A stretch of 64,000 nt of DNA from Azospirillum baldaniorum (GTDB lineage Bacteria > Pseudomonadota > Alphaproteobacteria > Azospirillales > Azospirillaceae): assembly GCF_003119195.2 (NCBI RefSeq), contig NZ_CP022255.1, positions 1-64,000 on the forward strand, given 5' to 3'. This document shows positions 1 to 8,306 of the stretch, piece by piece. The position numbers and the translations under genes were made by a program. Position 1 is the first letter of the stretch, and every line of letters starts with the position of its first letter. The notes beneath the pieces are model-generated. The model did not search any database. It had not been told where the DNA came from and was given only the letters and a program-made list of their open reading frames with translations.

Positions 1-14
1 TGCCCGGCGCCGAC

Positions 15-677
15 GTGGCGACCTATCTCGGCCTCATCACGAGCGAGCACGCCAGCCAACCCCTATACCGCGCAGCGCTGACGGCGCTGCTCAAGCCGCT
101 CTCGGACGGGCAGGGAAGCTTCGCCGGGCTGGCTGACCGCTTCGACCTTGATCGCGCCGTGGGCGACCAGCTCGACACCATCGGGCTTTGGGTGGGGGCA
201 AGCCGGCGACTGACCGTGCCGCTGACCGGCGTCTACTTCAGCTTCGACACCGCGGGCGTCGGCTTCGACCAGGGCTCCTGGTGGGCTGTCGGCGATCCGA
301 CAGGGTACCTCACCGTCCTGCCGGACGACGGGTACCGGACGCTGATCCGCGCGCGCATCGCCGCGAATGCCTGGGACGGCACCATTCCCGGTGCCTATGC
401 GGTCTGGGACATCGCCTTCGCCGGCACCGGGTACTCGGTCCTGATCCAAGACAACCAGAACATGACGATGGATTTCGCACTGCTCGGGCCGTCGCCCGAC
501 GCGGTGACGCTGGCCCTTTTCACGGGCGGCTACCTCAACGTCCGGCCGGCCGGCGTGGCGGTCAACGCCTACTGGACCCAATCCGTCCCGGACACCCCCT
601 ATTTCGGCTTCGACGCCGCCGACTCCGGCATCGCCGGGTTCGACGTGGGCGCCTGGGGCCTCCCCACTTCTCCTTGA
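15..677 (+). CDS. DUF2612 phage tail/baseplate protein
   Basis: A 220-residue protein that opens MATYLGLITSEHASQP and continues with FDLDRAVGDQLDTIGLWVG, the conserved N-terminal pattern of DUF2612 proteins, which lie between baseplate and tail-fibre genes in Mu-like and other tailed phages. The start is GTG at position 15. The frame is open to the window edge, but the family normally begins at this motif, so I take GTG as the true start. The C-terminal half has repeated Phe-Gly-Phe-Asp elements (about residues 75 and 200). The gene is followed after 9 bp by the tail-fibre gene and reads in the same direction, as in a late structural operon. Its exact structural role is unknown. Confidence 0.8.
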   Translation: MATYLGLITSEHASQPLYRAALTALLKPLSDGQGSFAGLADRFDLDRAVGDQLDTIGLWVGASRRLTVPLTGVYFSFDTAGVGFDQGSWWAVGDPTGYLTVLPDDGYRTLIRARIAANAWDGTIPGAYAVWDIAFAGTGYSVLIQDNQNMTMDFALLGPSPDAVTLALFTGGYLNVRPAGVAVNAYWTQSVPDTPYFGFDAADSGIAGFDVGAWGLPTSP

Positions 678-686
678 GGAATCCAC

Positions 687-1540
687 ATGGCGACCAACGA
701 TTTCATTCCCTTCGCCACGGCCACGGGCGCGAACGTCGAGACGCAGGCGAATTGGGAGACCGACACCGGGTCCGGCGGCGCGCTGGAAGGCGGTTTTCAA
801 TCCGGGCTCGCCCGGTCTGCCCAGGTTAACAAGGCCATTCGGCAGGGCACCGTTATGGCGTCCGCCGCTGGGCAGGCCATCGGCACCGTGACGGGGCAGG
901 ACGCTCTGGACAATGGCGACGTTGACCTGCTCGCCCTGCGGTTTCAGGCCGCGATGGGCATGTCCCGCATGCAGGTCTTCACCTCTCCGGGACCTTCACT
1001 GTTCCCGACGGCGTGACCCGCGTCCGCGTGACCGTGATCGGCGGCGGCGGGGCGGGCGGCTACAACTCCACCTATGCCAGCGGCGGGGGCGGCAGCGGCG
1101 GCCGGGCCATCAAGACCATCACCGGACTCGTTCCGGGCGCCACGGTCGCCGTGACGGTCGGGGCCGGCGGTGTGAGCCCTGGCACGGCAGGGAGCGGTGG
1201 CAATGGGGGCGTCTCCTCCTTCGGCGCTTATTGCAGCGCGTCGGGAGGAACGGGCGGCGGCGGGGGTACCGGAGCGGCGAATGCTGGCGGTGGGCCGGGC
1301 GTCGGCTCCGGCGGCGATCTGAACGATTACGGGGCGTACGGCACCGACGGCTTGCAATTCGGCCCCGGCGCTCCCTCGACGGGCTGCGGCGGTGCCGGCG
1401 GCGGCCCCGGCGGTGGTCGCGGAACGTCCGGATTTGTGACCGGGGTCAGCGCCAACGGCTACGGCGGCGGCGGCGGCGGCGGCGGCAGCGGCGCCTCCGG
1501 CGGTGCCGGCAAAAGCGGCCTCGTGATCGTGGAGTACTGA
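687..1540 (+). pseudogene. Glycine-rich tail-fibre protein, frameshifted
   Basis: Positions 687-1016 encode an N-terminal piece beginning MATNDFIPFATATGANVETQ, a conserved phage fibre N-terminus. The following frame encodes TRVRVTVIGGGGAGG and a Gly-rich domain to 1540. In phages these are one protein, linked by a segment like FTSPGTFTVPDGVTRVRVTVIG. Here the first frame reads FTSPGPSLFPTA-stop, and the second frame supplies the missing TFTVPDG part only if one base is added near 990-993. I therefore read a single gene with a one-base deletion. A GAGGAA ribosome site precedes the start. The disruption could be decay, a sequence error or, less likely, programmed frameshifting. Confidence 0.72.
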
Positions 1541-1542
1541 GC

Positions 1543-4047
1543 ATGACGAATCCTCTGGCCGACGACTGGAAGTCGACGGGCGACCAACTCCTGGCCTCGC
1601 TCTGGAACCTGATCACGACGGTCGGCCTTGCGCCGAGCGGCACCACCACCAACCCCGGCATGGCTTTCGCCGACGAACCCGGTACCGGCTTCAGCCGACC
1701 GGCCGCCGGAACCATGGCCGCGTCCGTTCTGGGCGTCGAGCAGGCGCGGCTGACCCAGGGTGCGCTGTCGCTGACCGGCGCGGCGCTGAACCAGCTTCGC
1801 GCCGCGCCGGTCGTGGCGGCGGCTACGGTCGATCTGGGGGCCGTCAAGGGCAACTACGTCCCGATCACCGGCAGCGCCAGCATCACGTCGCTCGGGACGG
1901 CGCAGGCGGGCGCGGAGCGCCTCCTGCGCTTCGACGGCGCGTCGACGCTGGTTCAGGACCCGACCAAGATCATCCTCCCCGGCGGCGCCAGCATCACGAC
2001 CGCGGCGGGCGATCTCGCCTGGGTGGTCAGTGAGGGCGGCGGCCTGTGGCGATGCGTCGAGTTCTGGTCGGCGGCGTCGCCGTTCCTACGCATCAACGGC
2101 AACGGGTCGCAGGTCACGGCCATTGCTGCGGGGGGCTCCGTGCTGCGGACCAATGCGGCCCGGTTCGGTGAGCGCCTGTCGCTCTACGACGTCGGCTGCG
2201 CTTGCAACGGCGTGGCGAACGACGCCACGGCGCTCGCGCTGTTCTTCGCGACCACGACCCTGACCGGCGGCGTCCTCGCTGTCCCGGAATCCGCCAAGGT
2301 CTATTTCGGGGCATCCATCACAATCCCCGCCGGCTGGTCTATTGTCGGGCCGGGCGGTCATGGTGTGCTGACGCCCGCCAGCACCAGTTCATACTACAAT
2401 CTTGGGGGGCAGATCGCCCTTGGGGCCGGAGCAACGATCACTCTCAGCGAGCGCGCCGGCCTAAGGGGGCTTCTCATTATCCGCCGTGGCTTGACGCAGC
2501 CTGTTCCGGACGTAGCGACCGCCACGGCGTTGATCGGACAGTTTTCCGGAACAGCGGTTGTCATGGCCGGCGCCGATGCCCAGGTCGTTGGTTGCATGTT
2601 GCTGGGGCATAGCTTAGGCGTCGATACCGGAGGGTCGGAGCGCGCCCGGGTTATCGGCAACAAAAGCCACTGCACCAATGACATTCACCTAAACGGCGGA
2701 ACCGACGTTTGCGAGATCGGTGAAAACAATCTTTGGCCTTTCATGACGGCGCGTGTGACGGGGGTTCATAACGGGTCGGACGCTTCTGCCGCCCCGCTTC
2801 GCACCGCCGGCTTCGGCGTCAAGGTGACGGGCGGGCGGATTGGTCGAATGTTTACAAGAACATGGCGTACGGCAAGGCGTACGCCTATATCGCAGAAAAT
2901 TCGTCGAACATTAGCTTCGACCGCTGCCAAGCTGACTACACAAGCCCAAACACAGGGAGTGTTGCGGGTTTTAGTGTGATCGGGACATCTATTTACACAT
3001 CAATACTAAACTGCACTGGCGTTGCGCAAGCCACCTGCGTGTACATCGACTCCACGGGCGGGGCTCTCGCCGACAATGGTGTTCGCGTTATCGGTGGCAT
3101 CTGGGCGGCGTCTGCCACCAACATCAACGTCGTCAACGGCGCAGCGGCAATCACCAGCAACCAGTTCTATTCCGGCACGCAAGGCGTGGTATGCGGGGCT
3201 GGGGCTGAGCCGGGGAGCATTATTGGCAACTATTTCCAGAATGTCGCAGACCCCCTCGTCATCGATGCGGCGGTTATCGACAAGATGGAAATCCTCGGGA
3301 ATAGCTATGATGGGGTGACGGAGGCGCAGGGCAACCGTCTGAACGCCAACTTGATGGTAAAGGCATCCAGCGGCGCAGTGACCATCATGGACACCCGCCC
3401 AATGGCTCCGGGATTCGGTGGGTCTCTGTTGCTTGGCGGCCCTTTCGAGTCTGGCAGCTTTGGCGGATACGCCGGGGTTCGCGGGCATCTGGTCGCAGGA
3501 ACCGCCGGCAACGAGGCCGCAGACCTCGTTTTTCAGGCGAGGCGACTGGGGTCGATGGTGGATTATCTGCGGCTCGGCTATGACGGGCAGTTCTATCCTG
3601 AAGTCGACAACGCCAACGATAACGGGACGGATTCAAAGAGATGGCGCTCTGTCCGTGCGGTGCTCGGCCAGTTCTCAAACGTCGCGTATGACGGCTTGGT
3701 GAAAGTCTCTGCAACCACGCAGGTGGACAGCGGGGCGGCGGTCACCCTCACCGCGGTCAACGCGATTCCAGCGCGTCCGCCTCACCAACAACGCCACGAT
3801 CACGCTCCCGGCGCTCACGCTGTCCGGAACGGAGCGCAGCGAGATCGCGGTGGAGCTGGTGCAGGACGGCACCGGCAACCGGTCCGTGACCTGGGCGACG
3901 CAGGCAGGCGACATCATCAAGTGGGACGGATCAGGGGTTGCCCCTGCCATCGCAACAACCGCTGGCTACCTGACGGAAATCGTCTTCCGCCGCGCGGCTG
4001 GAAGTACTGTCTGGCGCGCCTCCAAAATCTGGCAGGAAGGGGCATAA
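1543..4047 (+). pseudogene. Beta-helix tail-spike-like protein, two frameshifts
   Basis: The gene starts MTNPLADDWKSTGDQLLASL and runs in frame through a pectate-lyase-like region (LYDVGCACNGVANDATALALF, then short repeats with N/G turns typical of right-handed beta-helices). At about 2831-2842 the sense shifts to another frame (DWSNVYKNMAYGKAYAYIAEN), continues as beta-helix to about 3760, then shifts again to the first frame (RFQRVRLTNNATITLPALTL ... WQEGA-stop). About 830 codons in all would be a normal tail-spike size. Such spikes bind and often cleave host surface polysaccharide (family knowledge); no catalytic residues can be assigned here. The stop at 4045-4047 abuts the next start. 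Confidence 0.75.
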
Positions 4048-4993
4048 ATGCGCATCGGATCATCAATCCTGCGCTCCCCGCGCCCGGACACGAACCTCCA
4101 GTTCCTATCCGGCCTGCTGGACCCGCGGGTGTCTTCGTGGACGCGGAGCGGGGTGTGCAGCTATTGGACGCCGCCGGGGCGCTCCAGGCGCCGGGGGCCA
4201 ACGTGGCGCGTTTCGACCACGCCCCGCTCACGCTCAACCCGCTGGGCCTCCTGTTCGAGGAGGCCCGCGCGAACCTGATCGCCAGCCCCGACACCCCGGC
4301 AACACAGTCCGTCAGCGTCACGGCCCAGGCCTACACGCTGTCCTTCTACGGGTCGGGCACGGTGACGCTGAGCGGCACAGCGACGGCCACGGTGGCCGGG
4401 ACGGGCGTCGTCCCGAACCGGCGCACCTACACTTTCACCCCGACCGCCGGCACGCTCACGCTGACGATCAGCGGCACCGTCCGGTACGCCAACCTCGAAG
4501 CGGGGCCTACGCCACCAGTTACATTCCCGGCGCCTCCCGCGGGGCCGACACGGGCATCACCCTGGCAGCCTCGACACTGCCGGGCCTGTCGGTTTCGCAG
4601 GGCACGCTGTTCGTGGAATGGCTGTTCCCCGGTATCCTGCCGTCCGGTCAGGTCTCGTTCATCGGGTTCGATGACGGGACCGGCACGAACCGCATCCTGC
4701 TCCGGGTTGGGCAGGGCGGTGTCGCCGACATGGTGTCCAGCCCCGGCGGCATCGACACGTCCGGCTTTGCGGTCACGGCCGGCACCATCATCCGGCAGGC
4801 GGTGGCGTGGTCCTCCGGCAGTTGGGGGCACGCTGTGAACGGCCAGCTCGAAACCAGCTCCGTCACGACCATGCCGGCGTCATTCACCCGCCTTCTCCTC
4901 GGCGCCGGGCTCGGCTCGTACTGGCTGAGCAAGGTCCGGCACTACGCGATCCGGCTCCCAGACGCCGTGATTCGCACCATGACCAACGGGTGA
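4048..4993 (+). pseudogene. Phage virion protein with lectin-like domain, two frameshifts
   Basis: The start ATG directly follows the tail-spike stop. The first ~20 codons are in one frame, then the sense moves to a second frame (PAGVFVDAERGVQLLDAAGA, FDHAPLTLNPLGLLFEEARA, the common phage pattern for 'FDHDPVT...GLLIEEARTNL' proteins), and near 4501-4506 to a third (YATSYIPGASRGADTG, then an LVE-W-F-P jelly-roll/concanavalin-like segment to 4993). The second junction is explained by one missing G in the run before CCTACGCC. About 315 codons. This family sits beside tail spikes and is probably a virion decoration or fibre protein; no enzymatic function is visible. Confidence 0.68.
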
Positions 4994-5035
4994 GCGCGCC
5001 CCTCGGCGCGCCGCCCTTTCCCGCGAGGTTCCGAA

Positions 5036-5479
5036 ATGAAGCCCATCCACCCTGACGCCCTGGCCCTCGCGCGCAACGCCGAAGGCCTGTACCTCAACGC
5101 CTACCTGTGTCCTGCCGGGGTCCCAACCATCGGCTACGGCCACACCGCGGGCGTGAAGATGGGGCAGCGGATCACCGCCTCTCAGGCCGAAAACTTCCTG
5201 CTGGAGGATATGGCCGCAGCGGCGGCGCAGGTCGACAAGCTCGTGAAGGTGCCGCTCACCGATCGGCAGCGCGGCGCCCTGGCGAGCTTCGTTTTCAACC
5301 TGGGGGCCGGTGCGCTGGGCAGCTCGACGCTGCTCCGTCGGCTGAACCAGCGCGACTATGCCGGTGCGGCGGCCGAGTTCCCAAAGTGGGTCTACGCAAC
5401 GGTGAATGGCGTCAAGACGCAATTGCCGGGGCTGGTGAAGCGCCGCGCCGCTGAGGTGAAGCTGTTCGAGAAGGGGTGA
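5036..5479 (+). CDS. GH24 phage lysozyme (endolysin)
   Basis: A 147-residue muramidase that would cleave the N-acetylmuramic acid to N-acetylglucosamine bond in peptidoglycan. The T4/P1-type catalytic pattern is clear: Glu16, Cys25 and Thr31, spaced E-8-C-5-T, inside EGLYLNAYLC and PTIGYGHT. The Cys in place of Asp resembles P1 Lyz. LASFVFNLGAGAL (about residues 83-95) is the conserved second helix region. I see no signal-anchor segment at the N-terminus, so release would depend on a holin, and a holin-like gene follows. The start ATG has GCGAGG upstream. Intact, unlike the three genes before it. Confidence 0.93.
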   Translation: MKPIHPDALALARNAEGLYLNAYLCPAGVPTIGYGHTAGVKMGQRITASQAENFLLEDMAAAAAQVDKLVKVPLTDRQRGALASFVFNLGAGALGSSTLLRRLNQRDYAGAAAEFPKWVYATVNGVKTQLPGLVKRRAAEVKLFEKG

Positions 5480-5570
5480 ACAGTTGAGGTGGCGGGAGTC
5501 CCCCGCCGGAGAGCTGAAACGCCAAAGAAATCAATATTCTCCGCGCCGCGCGGGGATTGCCGCCCCGACC

Positions 5571-5601
5571 AGCCGCCCGGCATTCCGCCCGGCGGCTTTT
5601 T
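5571..5601 (+). terminator. Candidate intrinsic terminator after endolysin
   Basis: AGCCGCC (5571-5577) pairs with GGCGGCT (5591-5597) and is followed by a run of T. The loop can form an inner CGG/CCG pairing. It lies about 90 bp after the endolysin stop and 20 bp before the holin-like start, so it may attenuate rather than end the lysis transcript. Confidence 0.55.
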
Positions 5602-5622
5602 GCTGCCTGAAAGGAGCCAGCC

Positions 5623-5877
5623 ATGATGTTCCGCATGTCCACCATGATCCCCGCTCGCAAGGTGTGGGCCGGGGGCCTTGCCGGCGTCGCCGCGGCGGTG
5701 ATTGCCTCGCTCCTGCGTCAGTATGCCGACGTGGACGTGTCTGCCGACCTGATCGGCTACATCATCGCTGGGATCGTGCCGTCAGTCGCCTACCTCGTGC
5801 CTCCATCAGCTCGTGATGCCATCGTGAAGGCGGATGAGGTGGCGAGGCAGGTGGGGAAGGCCCCGCTTGAACCTTGA
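5623..5877 (+). CDS. Holin-like small membrane protein
   Basis: An 84-residue protein with two predicted hydrophobic segments (about residues 13-30, WAGGLAGVAAAVIASLL, and 43-59, LIGYIIAGIVPSVAYLV) separated by an acidic polar stretch and ending in a charged tail. Size, topology and position just after the endolysin fit a holin or phage superinfection/lysis membrane protein. I do not recognise a named holin family. A strong AAAGGAG ribosome site precedes the ATG. Function is inferred from context. Confidence 0.6.
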   Translation: MMFRMSTMIPARKVWAGGLAGVAAAVIASLLRQYADVDVSADLIGYIIAGIVPSVAYLVPPSARDAIVKADEVARQVGKAPLEP

Positions 5878-5931
5878 CCACACTCCATTCATGATCGCCG
5901 CCGACGATCCACAACCGACGCGACGAAGCCG

Positions 5932-6669
5932 GTGCGCGCTGCATCTCTCGAAAACTGCTTAGCAGAACTCCTGCCGTTGGGGGCTGGCCCGTTTCCTCCA
6001 GATATTGAGGCAGCCCGCGACCGCCTGTGCACCGAACTGGTCGACCGCGGCGTCACGCCGGTTCTGAGCGAGTCATGGGCGGACTTGCAAGCGCTGAACG
6101 CTCGCCACCGAGAAAGCTGGTTTCCCCTCCTGCCGAAGCCGCCCAGCGCCCCAGCCTTCTGGATTGGGCTAGTCGATGGGGAAGGGGAGGTGGTCGCCAC
6201 TTACGGCGTGGTGCTGGTTGACTGTGCCGGCTCCAGTTTCGGCGCCCGCCTGATGGACCTGTCAGCACTGCATGATCCAGGGTCGGCCCCGGCGGACGAG
6301 TGGGTCTTCGTCGCCAGTGAGGGCGCCCACGATGCCATGGGGCCAGTGGCTTGGATTGTAGCCGGGTGGATCCGTCCGGACTGGCGAGGGTCTGGGCTAT
6401 TCCACAGACTAGGGGCGCTGACGCGACTGCTGGCGCTATGCTGCTGGCCGGTTGGTTGGGTGGTTGGGCTGGTCGACCCAGAGACGGTTCCGGTGTGGAG
6501 GGGGCGCGGCGTTAGTCGGCACCGGCTGGAGGATCGCCCTGGCATCCTCTATCGCCAGAGTGGCGTGGGGCGGCTGCCGCTGCACTTTATGCGGTGGAGT
6601 CGGGAGGACGCTCTTCTTAGCCTTGGCATAAGATCGAAGCAGGCAGCCGAAGCCATGACCCCCGTGTAG
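5932..6669 (+). CDS. Prophage protein with GNAT-like signature
   Basis: A 245-residue protein starting at GTG 5932. The segment VAGWIRPDWRGSGLFHRLGALTRLLAL (about residues 144-170) resembles acetyl-CoA-binding motif A of GNAT acetyltransferases (R-x-x-G-x-G/S), preceded by beta-strand-like FWIGLVDGEGEVVATYGVVLVD. It is the last plus-strand gene of the lysis side, and its end meets the 3' side of the minus-strand RNA candidate. Such proteins occur as accessory genes in alphaproteobacterial prophages. Substrate unknown; the GNAT call is tentative. Confidence 0.5.
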   Translation: MRAASLENCLAELLPLGAGPFPPDIEAARDRLCTELVDRGVTPVLSESWADLQALNARHRESWFPLLPKPPSAPAFWIGLVDGEGEVVATYGVVLVDCAGSSFGARLMDLSALHDPGSAPADEWVFVASEGAHDAMGPVAWIVAGWIRPDWRGSGLFHRLGALTRLLALCCWPVGWVVGLVDPETVPVWRGRGVSRHRLEDRPGILYRQSGVGRLPLHFMRWSREDALLSLGIRSKQAAEAMTPV

Positions 6670-7285
6670 CTTCCCGGCCTTCCACCGGGTGGGGCGCACG
6701 CTCCGGAGCGCACGCCTCTGCAAGACCTAGGCGTTGGGGGATCGGACCCGACCGCCGAAGCGGCCCCATCTCCTTTACCGATGGCCCATGGTGCGCGGCC
6801 TTGCCTCTGCTCGCGGAGCGGTCCGGGGGTATTGCAGCCTTCCACCCACTTCAGACTCTCTGCCCTGTCGAACGGTGTGTGGGCACCGCCGACGAGCTTC
6901 CGCCGCTCCGCAACTCTGTGCCCCATGCGGGGCGAAACTGTTGCCGGTCTTTCCCGGCTGTCATCGGTCTGCCTTGCGGCTTTCGTGCGGCTCGGGACTT
7001 TCGTCCGGGCTACACGCGGGGCACCCAACCGAAACCCGCGGCCCTGACGCCCATTCGGGCGAATTCTGCCGGACACCAAACCGGCTGCCTCATTCCCCGC
7101 ACGAGAGTTTCCGGCGCCTACTTCGTTCGGTCATCCGGGCTTGGCGTCGGGGCGCAGACCCGAGGCGCGGGTCTTGGTGTTTTAGCTGCGGGCCGGACTG
7201 GATACCGGCTCACGGGCCTTCGTTGGTGGATTGCCGACCCGTATTTGATCCACCGCTCAGAGCGTCTATCCGCTCAGCCGCAGCG
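6670..7285 (-). ncRNA. Candidate ~600-nt structured prophage RNA
   Basis: No reading frame here looks coding, yet the minus strand is dense in perfect hairpins. Plus coordinates: 7260-7275, 7225-7254 (7 bp), 7192-7209, 7156-7174 (7 bp), 7068-7085, 7049-7060, 6995-7006 (GGAC-GAAA-GTCC), 6943-6958 (GCCGG/CCGGC), 6920-6933, 6752-6763 (CCGC-TTCG-GCGG), 6693-6716 and 6673-6689. GNRA and UUCG loops appear on the minus strand, not the plus. The 6693-6716 stem is continuous on the minus strand through two G-U pairs but would have two A-C mismatches on the plus strand. A near-consensus promoter lies at 7291-7319. It resembles in size and setting the large ornate phage RNAs (ROOL, GOLLD), but I cannot assign a class. 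Confidence 0.5.
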
Positions 7286-7290
7286 CAAAC

Positions 7291-7319
7291 ACTATAGCAA
7301 GTCCCCGATACGATGTCAC
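7291..7319 (-). promoter_or_regulatory. Sigma70-type promoter for the RNA candidate
   Basis: On the minus strand GTGACA (7319-7314) and TATAGT (7296-7291) are separated by exactly 17 bp; each matches the sigma70 consensus at five of six positions. It overlaps the last codon of the 62-aa gene, and transcription would start near 7284, at the edge of the hairpin-rich region. Confidence 0.5.
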
Positions 7320-7504
7320 CCCTGATCGCGCGACGCTTTCGTGTGTCCGTGCTCGATCTCACAAGCAATCACTTCCATCCTGTCCGCCCGCGCTGCCCAT
7401 TCTGTTCCGCCAAACCTGATGGCGTTGCAGCGGAACTCTACGGCTTGCGCGCGAAGAGCCTCGGACACGAGGCGTTCGTCTTCGGGGCGGATAGCGTAGG
7501 TCAT
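7316..7504 (-). CDS. Small prophage protein, unknown
   Basis: A 62-residue, mainly helical, charged protein (MTYAIRPEDERLVSEALRAQ). I do not recognise it. Its ATG overlaps the stop of the upstream gene (7501-7504, ATGA), so it is the last member of a translationally coupled row of small minus-strand genes running from 9140. That overlap and the codon bias are the main reasons to call it real. Confidence 0.55.
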   Translation of the reverse strand: MTYAIRPEDERLVSEALRAQAVEFRCNAIRFGGTEWAARADRMEVIACEIEHGHTKASRDQG

Positions 7505-7704
7505 TGCCCCTCCTCCTGCGCCAGGGCGGCGCGGCCCGCGTTGGTGATGTGCACCCGGCCAAAGCTGCTGATCGGGGCATCAACAAGACTGCGCCGGATC
7601 AGAACGTCCATCGACGATCTTCCGTACTCGTCTCGGAACCCCATGCCGCCGGTCGATGCGGCAAGCGCTCCCAGCACTCTGGCCTGCGCCTTGGTCAGCT
7701 TCAT
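7501..7704 (-). CDS. Small winged-helix-like prophage protein
   Basis: A 67-residue protein with MKLTKAQARVLGALAASTGG ... LIRRSLVDAPISSFGRVHITNAGRAAL, the helix-turn-helix plus beta-wing layout of small phage MarR-like wHTH proteins. I start at ATG 7704; a GTG at 7713 would overlap the upstream stop more deeply. The upstream gene stops at 7706-7708, one base before this ATG, so the two are coupled. It could be a DNA-binding accessory regulator; target unknown. Confidence 0.6.
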   Translation of the reverse strand: MKLTKAQARVLGALAASTGGMGFRDEYGRSSMDVLIRRSLVDAPISSFGRVHITNAGRAALAQEEGQ

Positions 7705-7705
7705 G

Positions 7706-7873
7706 TCACCCACGGTCGCCTCCTGTGGTGCTGGAGAGAGCCGCCAGTTGCCCGCGAAGGGCGCTGATGTCGCCGCGGTCCTGACCGGCGATCAGGACCC
7801 ATGTGCCGTCCTTCGGCGCCGTCTCAATCGGCTGCCAGCGGGCGCTCGCTTCGGTGTGCGTGGTGTCGGTCAT
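7706..7873 (-). CDS. 55-aa phage protein with WQPIETAPKDGT motif
   Basis: A very short gene: MTDTTHTEASARWQPIETAP followed by KDGTWVLIAGQD. The W-x-P-I-E-T-A-P-K-D-G-T motif is common in small phage proteins of unknown function (DUF551-like). Its start overlaps the stop of the gene before it by ATGA (7870-7873), and its N-terminus repeats the MTDTT of that neighbour. Function unknown. Confidence 0.6.
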   Translation of the reverse strand: MTDTTHTEASARWQPIETAPKDGTWVLIAGQDRGDISALRGQLAALSSTTGGDRG

Positions 7874-8289
7874 GGCGCGCAGTCCTTCAGGTCAAAGACG
7901 AGGCCGGCGCAGTAGAGGTCTCCGCCCTCCATGATCTTGAAGCGCGCGTGCGGGAGGTTGGTCGTCATCAGCCATGAGGTGTCGAGACCTTCCGGGCACC
8001 AGATGGCCTTCACCGGCATGGCCTTCATCTTCAGCGCGTCAAAGTTCGACGTCTCCTCGGACAGCAGGCCGTTTTCCGTGAAGTAGGCGGTTCCACCGTC
8101 ATAGGCGCCGATCTCGTCATAGACTGCGCCACGGAACTCCATCAGGTCGTCGCTGGCCCCGAACACCGCCACCAGACCGGCAGCCTTCATCTGGGCGAAC
8201 ATCTCGCGGCTTCCCTCGAAACCGTACTCGTTGCCGTCCAGAGCGGCGGCGGCTTCCTGCATCGTGATCATGGGGGTGGTGTCGGTCAT
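7870..8289 (-). CDS. Prophage protein, unknown
   Basis: A 139-residue acidic protein, MTDTTPMITMQEAAAALDGN, with alternating helices and strands and no motif I recognise. It lies between the DUF4942 gene (17-bp gap) and the 55-aa gene (4-bp overlap), so it belongs to the same minus-strand early-type operon. The shared MTDTT start with the next gene may reflect a common translation-initiation context rather than homology. Confidence 0.55.
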   Translation of the reverse strand: MTDTTPMITMQEAAAALDGNEYGFEGSREMFAQMKAAGLVAVFGASDDLMEFRGAVYDEIGAYDGGTAYFTENGLLSEETSNFDALKMKAMPVKAIWCPEGLDTSWLMTTNLPHARFKIMEGGDLYCAGLVFDLKDCAP

Positions 8290-8306
8290 GGGGGCCTCGT
8301 GGGGGT

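Noticed and set aside
6734..7325. Several overlapping open frames of 170-190 codons on both strands
   Set aside because: Their translations have rRNA-like random composition and contradict each other; the hairpin pattern fits an RNA better.
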